Notes: a model not told the origin generated them from the sequence alone. DNA of 64,000 nucleotides from Takakia lepidozioides (GCA_030704615.1 CM060732.1:5456001-5520000); one strand, 5' to 3'. Positions 10,317 through 22,252 are shown, numbered from the stretch's first letter. A program made the numbers and translations.

Positions 10317-13300
10317 CTAGACTGTCCTGCTCTCCGCCTCCACCCCCTCAGTGCCTTTCTCATCTCCAGCGGACTGCTCGTTGGCCAGGCTTTCGAAAAT
10401 CCCATCTTCCCCTTGCGGAACTGTCCATCTCACCTCCGTTGGGTCGTCTTCCTCCCTGTCTGCGTCGCTCTCATCCGCTGAATCACATATGTACTTTCGT
10501 ACCCGTCTACCTGTCTGAGCTGCTGCCAACTCTTTCCTTATCCTTCTGTCCTCCCTAGCCCTCTCCAAAATCTGCTCTACTTTACTGGGATTCTCACTTC
10601 TTCTAATCGCTGTATTTGCGAGTTTAGCTGCATAACTAGGAAGGGAGTAGTCCCTCACCGGGCTCGTCATGAAGTCGGCCCGCAAAGAACGGGACATTCT
10701 TCCTGGCAGGAAGTGTAGGCCCTACATGTTTCGACCCGGACCCTGCAATCCTGCACATGACAATCATCAACGAGACTAATGAGAACCACAGTCGGGAAAT
10801 TCGTTTGACAAAAATGACCCAGAAGGCTTTGCAAACTTACAATGTTTGCACTCACTCGTATTCCGGGTTCTCCTCCGCATCAATGTCCACTGTGTCTTCC
10901 TCGGACTCCGACGAATCCGAGGAGACTTCCGCTCTGTCGGGAGCCTTAACATTCCGTTGCAGCCCTTCCAGATGGGATCCCCACACGGATGAATCCTCCT
11001 CGTAGGCAAAGAGGTGCCGGTCGGAAAACCGCCCAGCCCACATTGAGGCACCTGTTACAATGCCATCCACACATTACCACATGGCGCTTCAGATGTTGCG
11101 AACTACATCCTAACGAGAATTTGCAGAACAGCATAGATCAAGATTCTGCATACCTGTCCCACAGATGAGGTCGAGCACTGTGCCCTCCACGTCTGTGCAT
11201 GTCTCCATAATTGTCTGAATGAAGGCAGGGCTCCGAGTCCGTGAGTACCGCAGGGGTTCCGTTGAAGTGAGGCTATGAGGGAGAAGTTCCTTGGGAACGT
11301 TGTTGAACAGAACGTCGTAATCGAGGGGGTCGCAGTTCGGGTCAACCTTTCCTCCCTCCTTCCGGAAAGCAAAGGTGGAGTTCTCCTTCACAAAGCAGTA
11401 TGCATCGAACTGCTTCGTCTGCATACACAGGGGGGAATTAGAAACCGAATGCGGCACCGCATTTGAAAACACCCAAGCAAATGAATGGACGAGTGCCAGT
11501 GTCGTAATCACCTTCTTCCCTTCCGACCGAAGGCCCAGTGTGTTGATGCACGTCCACTTCTTTTTCAGAATCGGGACGGCGCTCTTGCGGGTCCACTTCG
11601 CAATTCCTGTCTGAGTGTTTTTTCCTCTGCTCGCCAGGACAACCACACAGCCTCTGTCGTCCAACACCATGCGGGCAAGCCCGAATCCTTTCTTCCAAAA
11701 GTCCTCCGAGTACCTGTTCCAAGATGGCAAAGCTTGCAGTCCTTCCACAGGCTCTCCGTCCGGAATATCCAAGATGATCATATCGCAAGACCACTCGGTG
11801 GCATTTCCGCCCCTCCTACAATCCTTGTCTGCACACACCCTCTCAAAGAACGAGACCATATTCTGAAATCCTGGGGTGTCGGAAGGCTCTTCGGCAGTCG
11901 CCTTCTTCAGTGCTCTGCCCTTCAGACCCTCCATGGTCTTCATGTATGCCAACTTGGCTGCCCGTCCATCCAAAGCCGCCAAGAAACTCTCATTTACACA
12001 CTGGACTACTGTTTCGGGAGCCACTTTCGGCCTCTTCATTTCCACCGGCTCGAAAGGGTGCCCCCCTGGGGGGTTGAAGAGTGCCTTCTTTGCCGAGCCA
12101 GTTCTCGTGCCTCTCGTGACAACGGTGGGCACAGGGGAGGCAGCCTGCGTTTGGGGGGGTGGGCTGGTTGCAAAGTCTCCATCGGAGTCCTCTTCCTCAC
12201 CCTCTTCCTGAACAGGCTGTTTCTGCTTCTTCGTTTTGGCGGGTGTCACAACAGCTGCTCCTTGCTGGCGAGTCCTCTCTCTTCGACCCCTTCTGTTGGC
12301 CTGCACAGCTGCATCCACCGTCTTTTGTGCCATCTCAGCTGCCTTTCTGGATTCTTCCAGAGCAGCAGATTCCTTTGCCGACTTTGGCCCAGCAGGGACA
12401 CGTCTTTCCTTCTCTTCTCTTCTGCTGCAAGGCGTGCAGATCTTTCTCAGACTCGTCAACAATACCGCCAGACATGTCCAGGTACCACGGGCATCCAACG
12501 AGATGCGCGGGATGCCATTGTTTCTGCATCTCGGGTGTGTAGACACAGCTTGGGCCCGCCACGGTCCAAGCCATGAAGAACGGGGGCTCTTGAGCCAGGG
12601 CCCCTGTCTGAAGGAGCACGTATTTCATATACCTGCAAGGCAGTCAGCATGCGTGAGCAAAGTTGAGACCAACCTACTCGCAGAGTGCCACCGAAAACAT
12701 AAAATGCGAATGCGGTGCCGCATTTCCGAGACAAACCTCGTAACCAGGCTTCGCATACAAGGGCAGCTGTGCTTCACCTGTAAACAATTCGCATTGCAGC
12801 TTTCCCCGCTCCCTCCTGATGTGTAAACTCCGCTCCTTCTTGCTGTCTGTAGCTCTCTGGCGAAAAGGTTGTCCTTGTACGCACATCTGAAACGTGTCAC
12901 GTAGTCTTCCAATGTCTGTGTTCCATCCCATTTGACGTACAAGCCGAACGAATTTGTGTGCATTACGACTTGCTCCTTCGCATTCGACATTACCTGCGAT
13001 TCCCAAATGCATTGTCACGTAGCAGTTCAGGGAATTCATTTCAGAAAAGCAAATCTGGGGAAGTACCTTGAATTACCTGGAACCACCAAGTCATACGGTT
13101 GAGCCACACATCCACTGCAGGGTCGGAAACTTCGAGTGGAAAAGACCACATTGTCCTTATGCTCTCGGATGCATTCCAGATCGACAGCCACCGTGTCTGC
13201 CATTTCCGATCCAATGTCAGGAGCTGGAAGAGAGTGGCTATTGCTAGGAAGGAACTTCAGTGCATTGAAACCTCACCTTCTCTTTCGCCTCAACATGCCG

Positions 13301-15470
13301 TTGAGAGGTGATGCAGTTTCTCCAATTGCATGGTCGGCTGCATGGCCCGAGAATAGTGTTTTGCAATCTCGGGGATGAAGTCCTTTCCAAGTGCCGGATC
13401 TGCAATTGCCACCAGCTTCACAAGCTTTGACTTGTATTTGGTTCTGGACTTGACACCGGCTTCCTTCAAGTGCTCAGTCAATGACTGCAACGTTTTCACC
13501 TGCCCCTCACTTTCCATGAAGAAGCGTTTGGCATGGGCCAAATCCAGCTTGATGTTTGACTGCCAACAAAAACATGCAGAAGCGTTACATTCGATTCATG
13601 TGGAAAGATTACTGAAATTGGGAAGGATGAGCAGAGGGAATTGGAGGACGACTTACTTCGTATATCACCTCCACCATTCCATCCATAGTGAGACGATACC
13701 ATGTCCGGTCTGTTTTTGCAACGGCTTTCTGAATGAGCTCGGGCTCCAGCATTTCCGCAAACATCTGCGGATCAGTGATTTCCTCACCCTGTACAGCATA
13801 TGTGCCATGTGGGTATGCACGTACGCATTCTCAGTGACCCTGCAAGGCACACTCTCCAGTTCAGTACACGGAAGCACGGAAACAACAGAATGGAACCGAA
13901 ATGCGGCACCGCATTTCGAACGTGCTAGGGAGGGTATGAGTATCTTACGAGTTGAGGTCCGCCATGGCATTCTTGAGCAGGGAGGAGTCTGCCGCCTTCA
14001 CCTTCAGGATGACACACTCCACCATGTAATGCCAGCCAATGTGCTTGGCATGGTTCTGCTTGATGTACTCCCACCAGGCGAGAAGTCGGTGATTCCCGTC
14101 CCACACAAAGAACATTTTACCCGACATATGGCCGAAGTCTGGATCACCCTTCAGCGTCGCCTCGAATTCGTCGTTGCGAGTGTGCCAGTGGGTATCCCAC
14201 ATTGACAATTCATCGGCAGTGGGTCCACGAGTTTCGCCGTCCTCATTCTCAATGGAAACGTAAAACGCTGCCGATCCCAGACGGTACCTTCTCGAAATGC
14301 GAACTTGAGCTTATCCACATCTCCGGGAAGGGCCTGCCTGACGATGGGAAGGGAGACCATGCGACAGAGTGGGATTCGAAGAGTCCGCTGGAATACCCTG
14401 CTGCCCAGAACTCTGCCAATGCTACTGTGTGTCTCCTCCAACATTTTATCCGCTGCACTTTTGAAATCCTCCGGAGACATGTCTGTAGGTGCCGGTAGTG
14501 GCTGAGCAGCTGGAGCATCCTCAACTGGAGCTGCACTCTGGGGCCTGTGCGGGCAATTCTGCCATTGCAGAGGCCTCCTCCGGCCTGCTTGCTCATCGGT
14601 GGTGAGGTCTTGCTGCGAACGTTCAGCGGCAGCACCCTCCTCCGGTACCAAATCGACAAAAACGGTCGATCCCATTGCCTTCGCTGCAGCAGAGACGGCC
14701 CCAACATCTGCAGGCGGGAAATCCTCCAGGAACTGAGCTTCAGCTCGTGGAAGCGGTTTTGCGGGAGATTGTTCGGCCGTCGCCCTGATTGCCTTCTGCT
14801 TCCTCATCCTTGCAGGTGAGGTGTCTGCTGCAATTGAATCTGTCTTTACCCCTGCTGCTTCATTCGCGTTGGGGGGGTGAATCGGCCTGAGCCGGTTCAG
14901 AAGCCAGTAGAGGGACGGGCTGCTTCTTTCTTCGACTTTGCTGGAGAAGGCCCGACCCCTGCTGGCGATTCTCCATGACCGAAGAACGCGAGTCGATCTC
15001 TGGGGCTTTGAACTTGCCCTTCGAAGCCGCGTCTTTGAATCGCACAGGGCTAGGCCCGGCAGGAATACCCGCGCTCGGGGATCGGGTGGGTGTACGTGCT
15101 GCAGCTAGCTCCTCGGACTCTTCCTTCCTGCGGCTCTTCGGATTCCTGCGATCCCTCCAGCACGTCCACCTTTCCTGTTAGGCATGCAAACATGTTCTGC
15201 ATTCAAGTCTCCTAGCATTCAGTCTAAGAATTACAGAAGCAAAATGGGGGGTTCGGTGCTCGATCAGCTGCGCGCAGCCCGATCGCATGGAGCTCTCACT
15301 GGTGGCTGGGTTGCCTGAGTGGCCTGCTGCTCGGAGATGGCAATCTCCTCCTGTAGACGCATCTGCTTCCTCCCCTTCGGCATTGGCCTACGTCCGAAGT
15401 ATAATTTTCGGAGCTTGCGACGAGGTCTCCTGTCTGGTGCACGAACTCCCCCCCTCTCAGGTTCGAGCAT
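10317..15470 (-). CDS. ParB-like domain fused to a group-beta N-methyltransferase-like domain, multi-exon
   Basis: The start ATG at 15470 is shared with the copy at 40896. The first exon gives a basic N terminus (RRKLRKLYFG). Exon 2 starts after CAG near 15177 and encodes basic, low-complexity sequence (about 15175-14870); exon 3 (about 14820-14150) leads into the start of a ParB-like fold (RIPLCRMVSLP, ALPGDVDKLKFAFREG). The next exon (to about 13945) holds the ParB signature DGNHRLLAWW. Further exons lie near 13835-13640, 13560-13290, 12990-12800 and 12630-11150. The last of these ends with CDMIILDIPDGEP, a motif IV-like segment, and VLDLICGTG, a SAM-binding motif I. Catalytic motif before SAM motif is the order of beta-class N6-adenine/N4-cytosine methyltransferases. 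Acidic terminal exons end at 10317. The usual DPPY is DIPD, so activity is doubtful. One frame change lies near 12410. ParB-methylase fusions are known in phages and plasmids. Confidence 0.65.
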
Positions 15471-15821
15471 AAGAAGAACAGAGAGAGGGAAAAGGGGCAA
15501 AGAGTGCAGATGGAAAGGGCGCGAGAGGGGTGACTGAGGAGACACGACAAAAGTAGATGAAACGGCGGTGATGCACCACTTGGGTTCGAAAGGGTTGGAC
15601 GAAAGTGTCTCCTCGTGGACTTTGCGTCATTACGAAATTCGAATCGTTCAGGGTACGCCTGCCGTCCGAAAAACAAACATCATTATCCAACGGTCAGGCC
15701 GCGCCGCCTCATGCCACTTCAGTCAGATAGAGTGCCGACATGTGCAGCAATTCCGTTGCTCCACGTGTTCACATTTCAAGGCATTTCCGTCCCAGCGTCT
15801 GATGAGTTGGAGTGAAAATGC

Positions 15822-17400
15822 GAATGCGGCGCCGCATTTCCGTTAAGTACCATCACGAAGCTACACATCCGTACTTGTTGGAAGAAAATGCGGCACCGCA
15901 TTTCCGTTCCACCTTCACATACCTTAGTTGTTGAACGGAAATACGGTGCCGCATTTCCGTCCCACAGCTCCATGTATGAGATACAAAAGGGAAATGCGGC
16001 GCCGCATTTCCGTTCTGGAATGTCGAAAGGTGCGATTCGGACGGAAATGAGGCACAACATTTCAGTTCCCGTGGTTCATGATTTTCAATGTGAACGGAAA
16101 TGCGGTACCGCATTTCCGTTCCCCCTTCACATACCTTAGTTGATGAACGGAAATGCCGTGCCACATTTCCGTTCGGGAAAGTATAGAGGTCTCACCTGAA
16201 CAGAAATGCGGTGCCGCATTTCCGGTCTGGAAAGTTTGAAGGTCTCACATGGATGGAAATGCGGCACCACATTTCCGTCCCACAGCTCCAGGCCTCATAT
16301 ACAAAACGGAAATGCGGCGCCGCATTTCCGTTCTAGAATGTCGGAAGGTGCGACTCGGACGGAAATGCGGTGCCGCATTTCTGTTCCCGTTGCGCACGAT
16401 TTTCAGTCAGAACGGAAATGCGGTACCGCATTTCCGTTCTGTAGAGTATTAACGTCTGACGCTGGCGGAAATGTTGTGCCGCATTTTCGTTCCACAGCTC
16501 CATGCCTCACATACAAAACGGAAATGCGGCGCCGCATTTCCGTTTTGGAATGTCGGAAGGTGCGACTCCGACGGAAATGCGGTACCGCATTTCAGTTCCG
16601 ATGTTTCAGGATTTTCATCAGAACGGAAATGCGGTGCCGCATTTCCGTTCTGGAATGTTGGGAGGTGCGACTCGGATGGAAATGCGCTGCCGCATTTCAG
16701 TTCCGATGGTTCACGATTTTCAGTCAGAACGGAAATGCGGTACCGCATTTCCGTTCTGGATAGTATGAATGTCTCAAGCGGTCGGAATTGCGCTGTCTCA
16801 AGCGGTCGGAATCGCACTCGGCTCCATGCATCAGATACAAAATGGAAATGCGGCGCCGCATTTCCGTTCTGGAATGTCGAAAGTGCGACTCCGACAGAAA
16901 TGCGGTGCCGCATTTCTGTTCCCGTTGTTCATAATTCTCAATCAGAACGGAAATGCGGTACCGCATTTCCGTTCCACCTTCACATACCGTGCTTTTGGAT
17001 GGAAATGCGTTACCGCATTTCCGTTCTGGAGAGTATGAATGTCTTTTAAGGACGGAAATGTGCTGCAGCATTTCTATCCCTCAGCTCCATGCATCAGATA
17101 CAAAATGGAAATGCGGCGCCGCATTTCCGTTCTGGAATGTCGGAAAAGTGCGACTCGGACGGAAATGCGGTGCCGCATTTCTGTTCCCGTTGTTCATAAT
17201 TCTCAATCAGAACGGAAATGCGGTACCGCATTTCCGTTCCACCTTCACATACCGTGCTTGCTGGATGGAAATGCGTTACCGCATTTCCGTTCTGGAGAGT
17301 ATAAAGGTTTCCCCCGGACGGAAACTCGGTGCCGCATTTCCGTCGCTCTGGTGCATGACCAAGATGCAATACGGAAATGCGGCGCCGTATTTCCGTCCAC
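15822..17400. repeat. Central array of about 30 palindromes at about 53-bp spacing between divergent genes
   Basis: Each unit has a half-site ACGGAAATGCGG, a two-base centre, and the reverse complement. About thirty units run from 15822 to 17400, centre to centre 52-54 bp, which is close to five turns of DNA. The centre is CG, TG, CA or TA in every well-preserved unit. Spacers fall into about five recurring types (for example one containing CACAGCTCCATG, one with TTCATAATTCTCAATC, one with CCTTCACATACC), and they recur in order to give a higher-order period of about 210-262 bp. The array fills the space between the start of the ParB/methyltransferase gene (minus) and the transposase gene (plus), so it could serve as shared promoter, transposase-binding region or methylation target. 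Function is inference; the repeat itself is plain. Confidence 0.95.
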
Positions 17401-17607
17401 CAGCAATCGAAAGAATCACTCGGGACGGGAAATCTGGAACCTGAATGGGTTGCATTGTTCCGAAACAACACAATTGCGGCCAGTCTTGATGAGCACAACT
17501 TGGTTGTCTGACCGTTTTAACTAACAGTACTGGCACTTGTCAGTGCGAACGTTCCTGTCTGCACCGAGAATACTGCTGGATCCACCCTCAGGAGAAACTG
17601 TCAGGAG

Positions 17608-20600
17608 ATGTTATTTCGTCGCCGAATCGGCCATCATTGTCATACTTACTGGCTATGGAATCAAACCTCCCACCTTCATGCATGTAGCTTGAAACAATAC
17701 TTTCCACTTCAATGTGCGACTTCCAATCGTCGATGGACTCCGCATGGTGCCTGTGAGCCTTGGTCTGTCGCTATACTGAACCTCGCACTTGCCAACTTCG
17801 TGCGGTGTTCGATGGCTCCGAATTCCTACGCTATAGTTTGCTGTCCTCCGCAACTTGGGAGAGCCTGGATCCCAAACGAGGGAGGACTTTGCAGAGTGAC
17901 TGAAACTTACCTTTGTTCCAAATTCAAGCTCAAACCGGGCACAGTTTATTTGGAAGAAGAAAGGAAGGATGTTCCTGGACAGGTTGACGAGACCATTGTC
18001 GTGCTAGGTAACGACGGAGGTTGCGGAATCGAATGGCACGTACCCCCATCAGACACCATCCTGTACCGAGCTGTGGGAATGCCCATTCCCTTTCCGAATC
18101 AGTCGCTGCCCACACCATCCACAAAGGAGTCCGGAAACCGACAGGCGGCCACTGCCAACAGAGAGGTATGCAACGATAATCATTCCCGACCTGGACCGTC
18201 AAGACCCTCCATAGCTTCTCGTGTGGACGTATTCGACATTTCCGACGAGGAAGATGATTGCATTGAGGTACCCATGTCCTCCACACGGTCGTTCAAATCC
18301 GGCATGGACGTCTCTGTAGGTGCTACGCATGTGCCCTCGAGCATAACTCCAACCCGGTCCATTGTGCAGCTCCTACGACAACATCACCTCGATGGTTCTC
18401 GCTCCGAGCTGGCTGCTCTCGACTATGCCAAATTCCCAGTCAGAAAGGTAACGTTTCTGCCTCCCGAAGTCGATGGCAATGTCATCTTCGAGTTTCCACC
18501 TGTTTCTTCGTCAAACAAAGCCTCCGGGATGTTAACAGACATGGATCGAAAGCATGACGGACACCCCTGGTGTGTGACGAAGACCAGTAGCACGAAAATT
18601 GCTGATGGTGTTCGTGTACGATATGTCCTCTGTGCGGGGAAGCTGAGGTGCCTCAATCCCACCTGCTTCCACTTTCTCTCCAAAGGAGGGCGGAGAAACG
18701 AGACGGATTGGACTGGCACAACGCATCATCCATTCATTGTCTCCAGCCAAGCTCCTGCGGGTTCTTTCAAGTGTGCACATTGCAAAGAACCACCGACGTG
18801 CATGTCCATGTGCAGAGCCAAGCAATATTACGTTATCCATTTGCTCCCGGACTTGACTAGAGCTTGCATACACGTTGGGGTCCACTGCCACCCCTTGGCG
18901 AGAGGCAACATGCGTGAGGCTGTGCAGGAAGCACACGACATCATAAAAGAGGAGGTGAAATTGAGCCCCGGAGCCAGACCAAAGCAGATTCAGCTGAAGG
19001 CAGCCCACAAGATTGCTCTTGGCAAAATCATGTCTGAAGATGGTTCCGACCGAGAGCCCTTGACCGAAGACGAGATGCGTGACCTCTTGGAGTCCGTCTC
19101 GCACGTTTGTAGTCCGAATGTGCGGAATCACATCGTATCTTGCAAGCAGGAGTTCGGCAGGGGGTCGGACATGTACTCAATCCTGGAGGTGAAACGAATG
19201 ACTGGATATGACTACATCCAAGGTAGCAGGTTTCCAGGGCAAGGCAGCGAATCCGATCGTTGTTACATTTTCAAAATGTCGACGTGTGGGCCTGGGAGTG
19301 GAGTCGACTTGGTCACTCGCATGACAACTGGAAACTTGTCGAATGCTTGGGTGATGTTTGATCACATCAAGCGAATTACAAACCATCAGTGGGTGACTAT
19401 GGGTGCGCATGTTTATGACTATCACTCCAAGAGGCTCATGACGATTGCAATCTGCGAGATGAAAGGGGAGGACACACAGTCCGAGATGCATCTGTGGGAG
19501 GGCATAAACAGCAGATGGCAAGGGCGGGATTGCCAGAGCCCAATTTCAGGGGATTCATGGCAGACAACGCTCAGGCCAACTGGGCAGCGGTGCGGCGTGT
19601 GTACGGTGAGGACCCCAATGTTCCAATGGAGGGGAAAGAGAGATCCTGTGGATTCCATTGGATGCAGAGTCTATCCCACTACACTACCAAATTTGTTGCT
19701 AGCTCATTCCAGGCTGAACACCGTGTCCTTTGTACGGCGTGGAAGGATGCACCCACATTTGATGACGCGGAGGTTAAGTTTGCTATCATCGAGGCTTGGT
19801 GGAACACGTCAGGTGCAGTGGAGACAACCAATCTGGGAGCATTGCACAGCTGGTTGGGGTGGTGGCATTTTCGGTATCGACAGTTCGGACAGTACATGCG
19901 GGAGGTAGGCTGCTGTCAATTTCGTTCATTTGTCTTTCTGTTACGGACATTTCGATTGGTCCCTCACCATTGTTTGTGTCCTTCTAGGAGCGGTGCTTGG
20001 ATTCCGACACGGACATGCCGAACACGAATATGGCAGAATCGGTCCACTCCTCCTGGCGAGCGTCTTCTGCCGCACATCTGGTGGACGTAGTGACGGCCAC
20101 AACGGAGGACATCGACAGAGCAATCATGCAGCAAGCCACGTACTACAAGTTCCTGAGCGGCAAACAATGGGGCTTTGGGCCGGACAGGGAGGAATTGTTG
20201 GTACGAACAGCTTCGAGGTCCAAGAATCCAGTGAAATGGGCGACAGCATTGCGAGAGAAGATCAAAGGGACGCCTCTGCACCGCAGAGGTGAACACCTAG
20301 AGGGGGACGTCCGGACTCGCCCTGTCAGGCGGAGGATTGAAGAGGAACCCGGGTGCGAAGAGGATTCCTGGAGATCCGACAGGAACATTCGGACAGCACC
20401 TCGAGGTCCCGTCATGTTGCCGCACAATGTGTCTTCCAGCAGTGGAAGCCCAAGAAATTCCAGATCGCCGTCGCCTTCAACCGGGGATTTCGTGCAAAAA
20501 ATTCCCACCGCTCCCTTGCCCCACATTCCGCCCGCTGTTATGCAGTATGGCCAAGCCATTGTGGAGACGACTGTGTCTGCATCACAGTGGAGAATTGCTC

Positions 20601-21418
20601 GCACAAAGCCGTCGTTTCGAGGAAGGTGTTCCGCAATTCGTGTGGATACACGGCAACGTTGTTTAGAGATGATAAGGAGGAATCCAGATGGGGCTGTCCC
20701 TGCTCCTACTTTTACAGGAAGATTTGTCCATGCAAAGTTTGCGGAGGCGACAACCACCCAGTTCTGGTTCTGCAGGCACGACATTATGACTTGCGTGTAT
20801 GGAAAGCCCAAGTACGGCATACAAACAATGCCAGAGGCTCCCCCGGTGTGGCCGGTGGAACCAGGCTGCGATCTGAGTCAGGTTGAGGCCGACGCCCTTA
20901 CCGCCGCAGGATTTCGGATGTTGCAGCGCACTGACGTCCCCAGAGAACCATTTCCGCTTCCACAGCCTCCACCACCGACCCCTGTGAGAGCAAGAACAAT
21001 GGGACACGACAGCTCTAAGCATCCTACACACCGTTGGGGGAAACCGAAGAGGCGGCGACCTCCCTCAAAAGTGAACGAGACAAGGATGGGGAATGCACTT
21101 CGGATGAACTGTACAATCCAGAGCTCGACAGAAGTGCCCCCACCAGGATTCGGGCGTGTGTATCAGATGGCCACGGCGGGCTCAGCTGTTCGCAATGAGG
21201 TGTACACCATCACCATTTCAGAATTACCCACCTGCAATTGCACCGACTTCCAGATCATGGCGAACAAGGGGGCATCATACTGCCCTTGCAAGCATTTGTA
21301 CTACGTGTACCTAAAGAGACTCCGTTGTAATTCCACAACTCATCACTTCATACATGCACCAGGGTTGAGCCCCCAGGAGGTTCACACTCTTCTGAATATG
21401 GATCCAGGGGACCAGTGA
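17608..21418 (+). CDS. DDE transposase (Mutator-like) with Cys/His zinc region and C-terminal SWIM finger, two exons
   Basis: Exon 1 carries an N-terminal region of unknown start, then a zinc-binding-like stretch (LRCLNPTCFHF, FKCAHCKEPPTC, CIHVGVHCHP, about 18630-18895). The catalytic region follows: HVYDYHSKRLM (candidate first Asp, about 19405), FMADNAQANW (second Asp, about 19550), SCGFHWMQSL (the C-X2-H pattern of Mutator transposases, about 19648), then intron 19905-19987 (GT...AG, 83 bp, phase 0). Exon 2 begins at 19988 and shows TNMAES with the likely catalytic Glu (about 20025). The protein ends with a SWIM finger, CNCTDF...CPCKH (about 21235-21295), and a stop at 21416-21418. A one-base shift lies near 19500-19530 in exon 1; exon 2 is open throughout. 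The enzyme would cut and join the transposon ends. Superfamily assignment is by motif only. Confidence 0.8.
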
Positions 21419-21661
21419 GCTTGGCTTGCGGTCCCAATACAATGGTACGCCCATCCTTTTCGGATAGTAGAACTGTACTGCTGCCAGTACCTCAGACTCT
21501 GGCCACAGAAAGGTCCGACATATGTCTTGCCTACCAGTAACCTGTTTTGCTCGAACTAAGATATTACTATATCGTTCACTTGTTTCCACGTGCATGTATT
21601 TTTGTATGTTGGAGGGTTCATGTTTTTTTGCTTTCCGAAAACTTGCTTTCCTCATTCGACC

Positions 21662-22165
21662 TCCGACAAGGAAATGCGGCGCCGCATTTCCAAGTATCGT
21701 CGTAGGTACTGGTAGAGGCGGCCTTCGCCAACACCAAACCGCTCCGAAATTTCGCACGTGCGAACCCTAATGCGGCACCTTATTTCCCAGTTCAGTTGCA
21801 AACCTTTCCCGCCGAATACCCGAAGAAGACAGAATTGTGAAGTACTGCAGACTGTATTGGTGCAGACTCCATTGGTTCAATCGCGGCAAAAGGGTCAGCT
21901 TCATTCCAATGTTAAGGCATGTAAAACCGCGGAATACTCTATACAGGCCAGTATGCGACGTCCTTTTGCAGTGGTATACTGGATTTCCCGTTGCACGGTC
22001 ACTTATTTCCATGAGCGGATCTAAAAAACCATGAGCGGACTTGTTACTGACGACATATCTTCGCCGCATTACATGATCTGGAACGTCCAAAAACGGCAAG
22101 GTCAAATAAAAAACTATTATTTTAATACTTGTTTAATCTGCCGCATTTCCAAATTTGGAAGAGTC
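21662..22165. repeat. Right subterminal palindromes
   Basis: A full palindrome with CG centre sits at about 21669-21692, a damaged one with CA centre at about 21769-21786, and a half-site at about 22140-22150. They are far fewer than at the left end. Isolated CATGAGCGGA copies at about 22011 and 22030 belong to the terminal-repeat family. Confidence 0.7.
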
Positions 22166-22252
22166 CGCTCATGAAATCCGCGTATCTTAGACTTCGGCTC
22201 ACCGCTCATGCGGCTCATGGCTCATGGCTCATGGTTTCTGCTCATGAAATAG
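22163..22252 (-). repeat. Right terminal inverted repeat with GGCTCAT units
   Basis: GCTCATG occurs at 22168, then GGCTCAC, GCTCATGC, and three GGCTCATG units, ending with GCTCATGAAATAG at 22240-22252. This is the inverted counterpart of the left end at 7053. Confidence 0.7.

Larger units (their letters stand above)
7053..22252. mobile_element. Giant (about 15.2 kb) DNA transposon with divergent ParB/methyltransferase and SWIM-transposase genes
   Basis: The proposed ends are inverted: the left end reads CTATTTCATGAGC then repeated CATGAGC units, and the right end is the reverse complement of the same pattern. Inside are an inverted pair of unknown genes, a left palindrome array, the minus-strand ParB/N-methyltransferase-like gene, a central palindrome array, the plus-strand transposase, and a few right-end palindromes. 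A second copy of the same divergent gene pair at 25.8-29.1 kb and a third partial copy at 40.25-41.95 kb show that palindromes, ParB/methyltransferase gene and (in one case) transposase travel together. An 8-11 bp target duplication, expected for Mutator-like elements, was not found; only a TA on each side could be a duplication, and it may simply belong to the inverted repeat. Confidence 0.7.

Noticed and set aside
11485-12546. Plus-strand open frame of 363 codons opposite the methyltransferase exon
   Set aside because: It is the shadow of the minus-strand exon, which carries the recognisable domain and splice structure.
9430-17400. Long open frames of 80-190 codons through the palindrome arrays on both strands (MRRRISV, ERKCGAAF repeats)
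   Set aside because: They are translations of the palindromic repeat, open by chance in several frames because the unit lacks stops. No non-repeat protein sequence is conserved.
15822-17400. CRISPR array
   Set aside because: Regular spacing and repeats look superficially similar, but the spacers themselves recur, the repeats are full palindromes, and the setting is a eukaryotic genome with introns and no cas genes.
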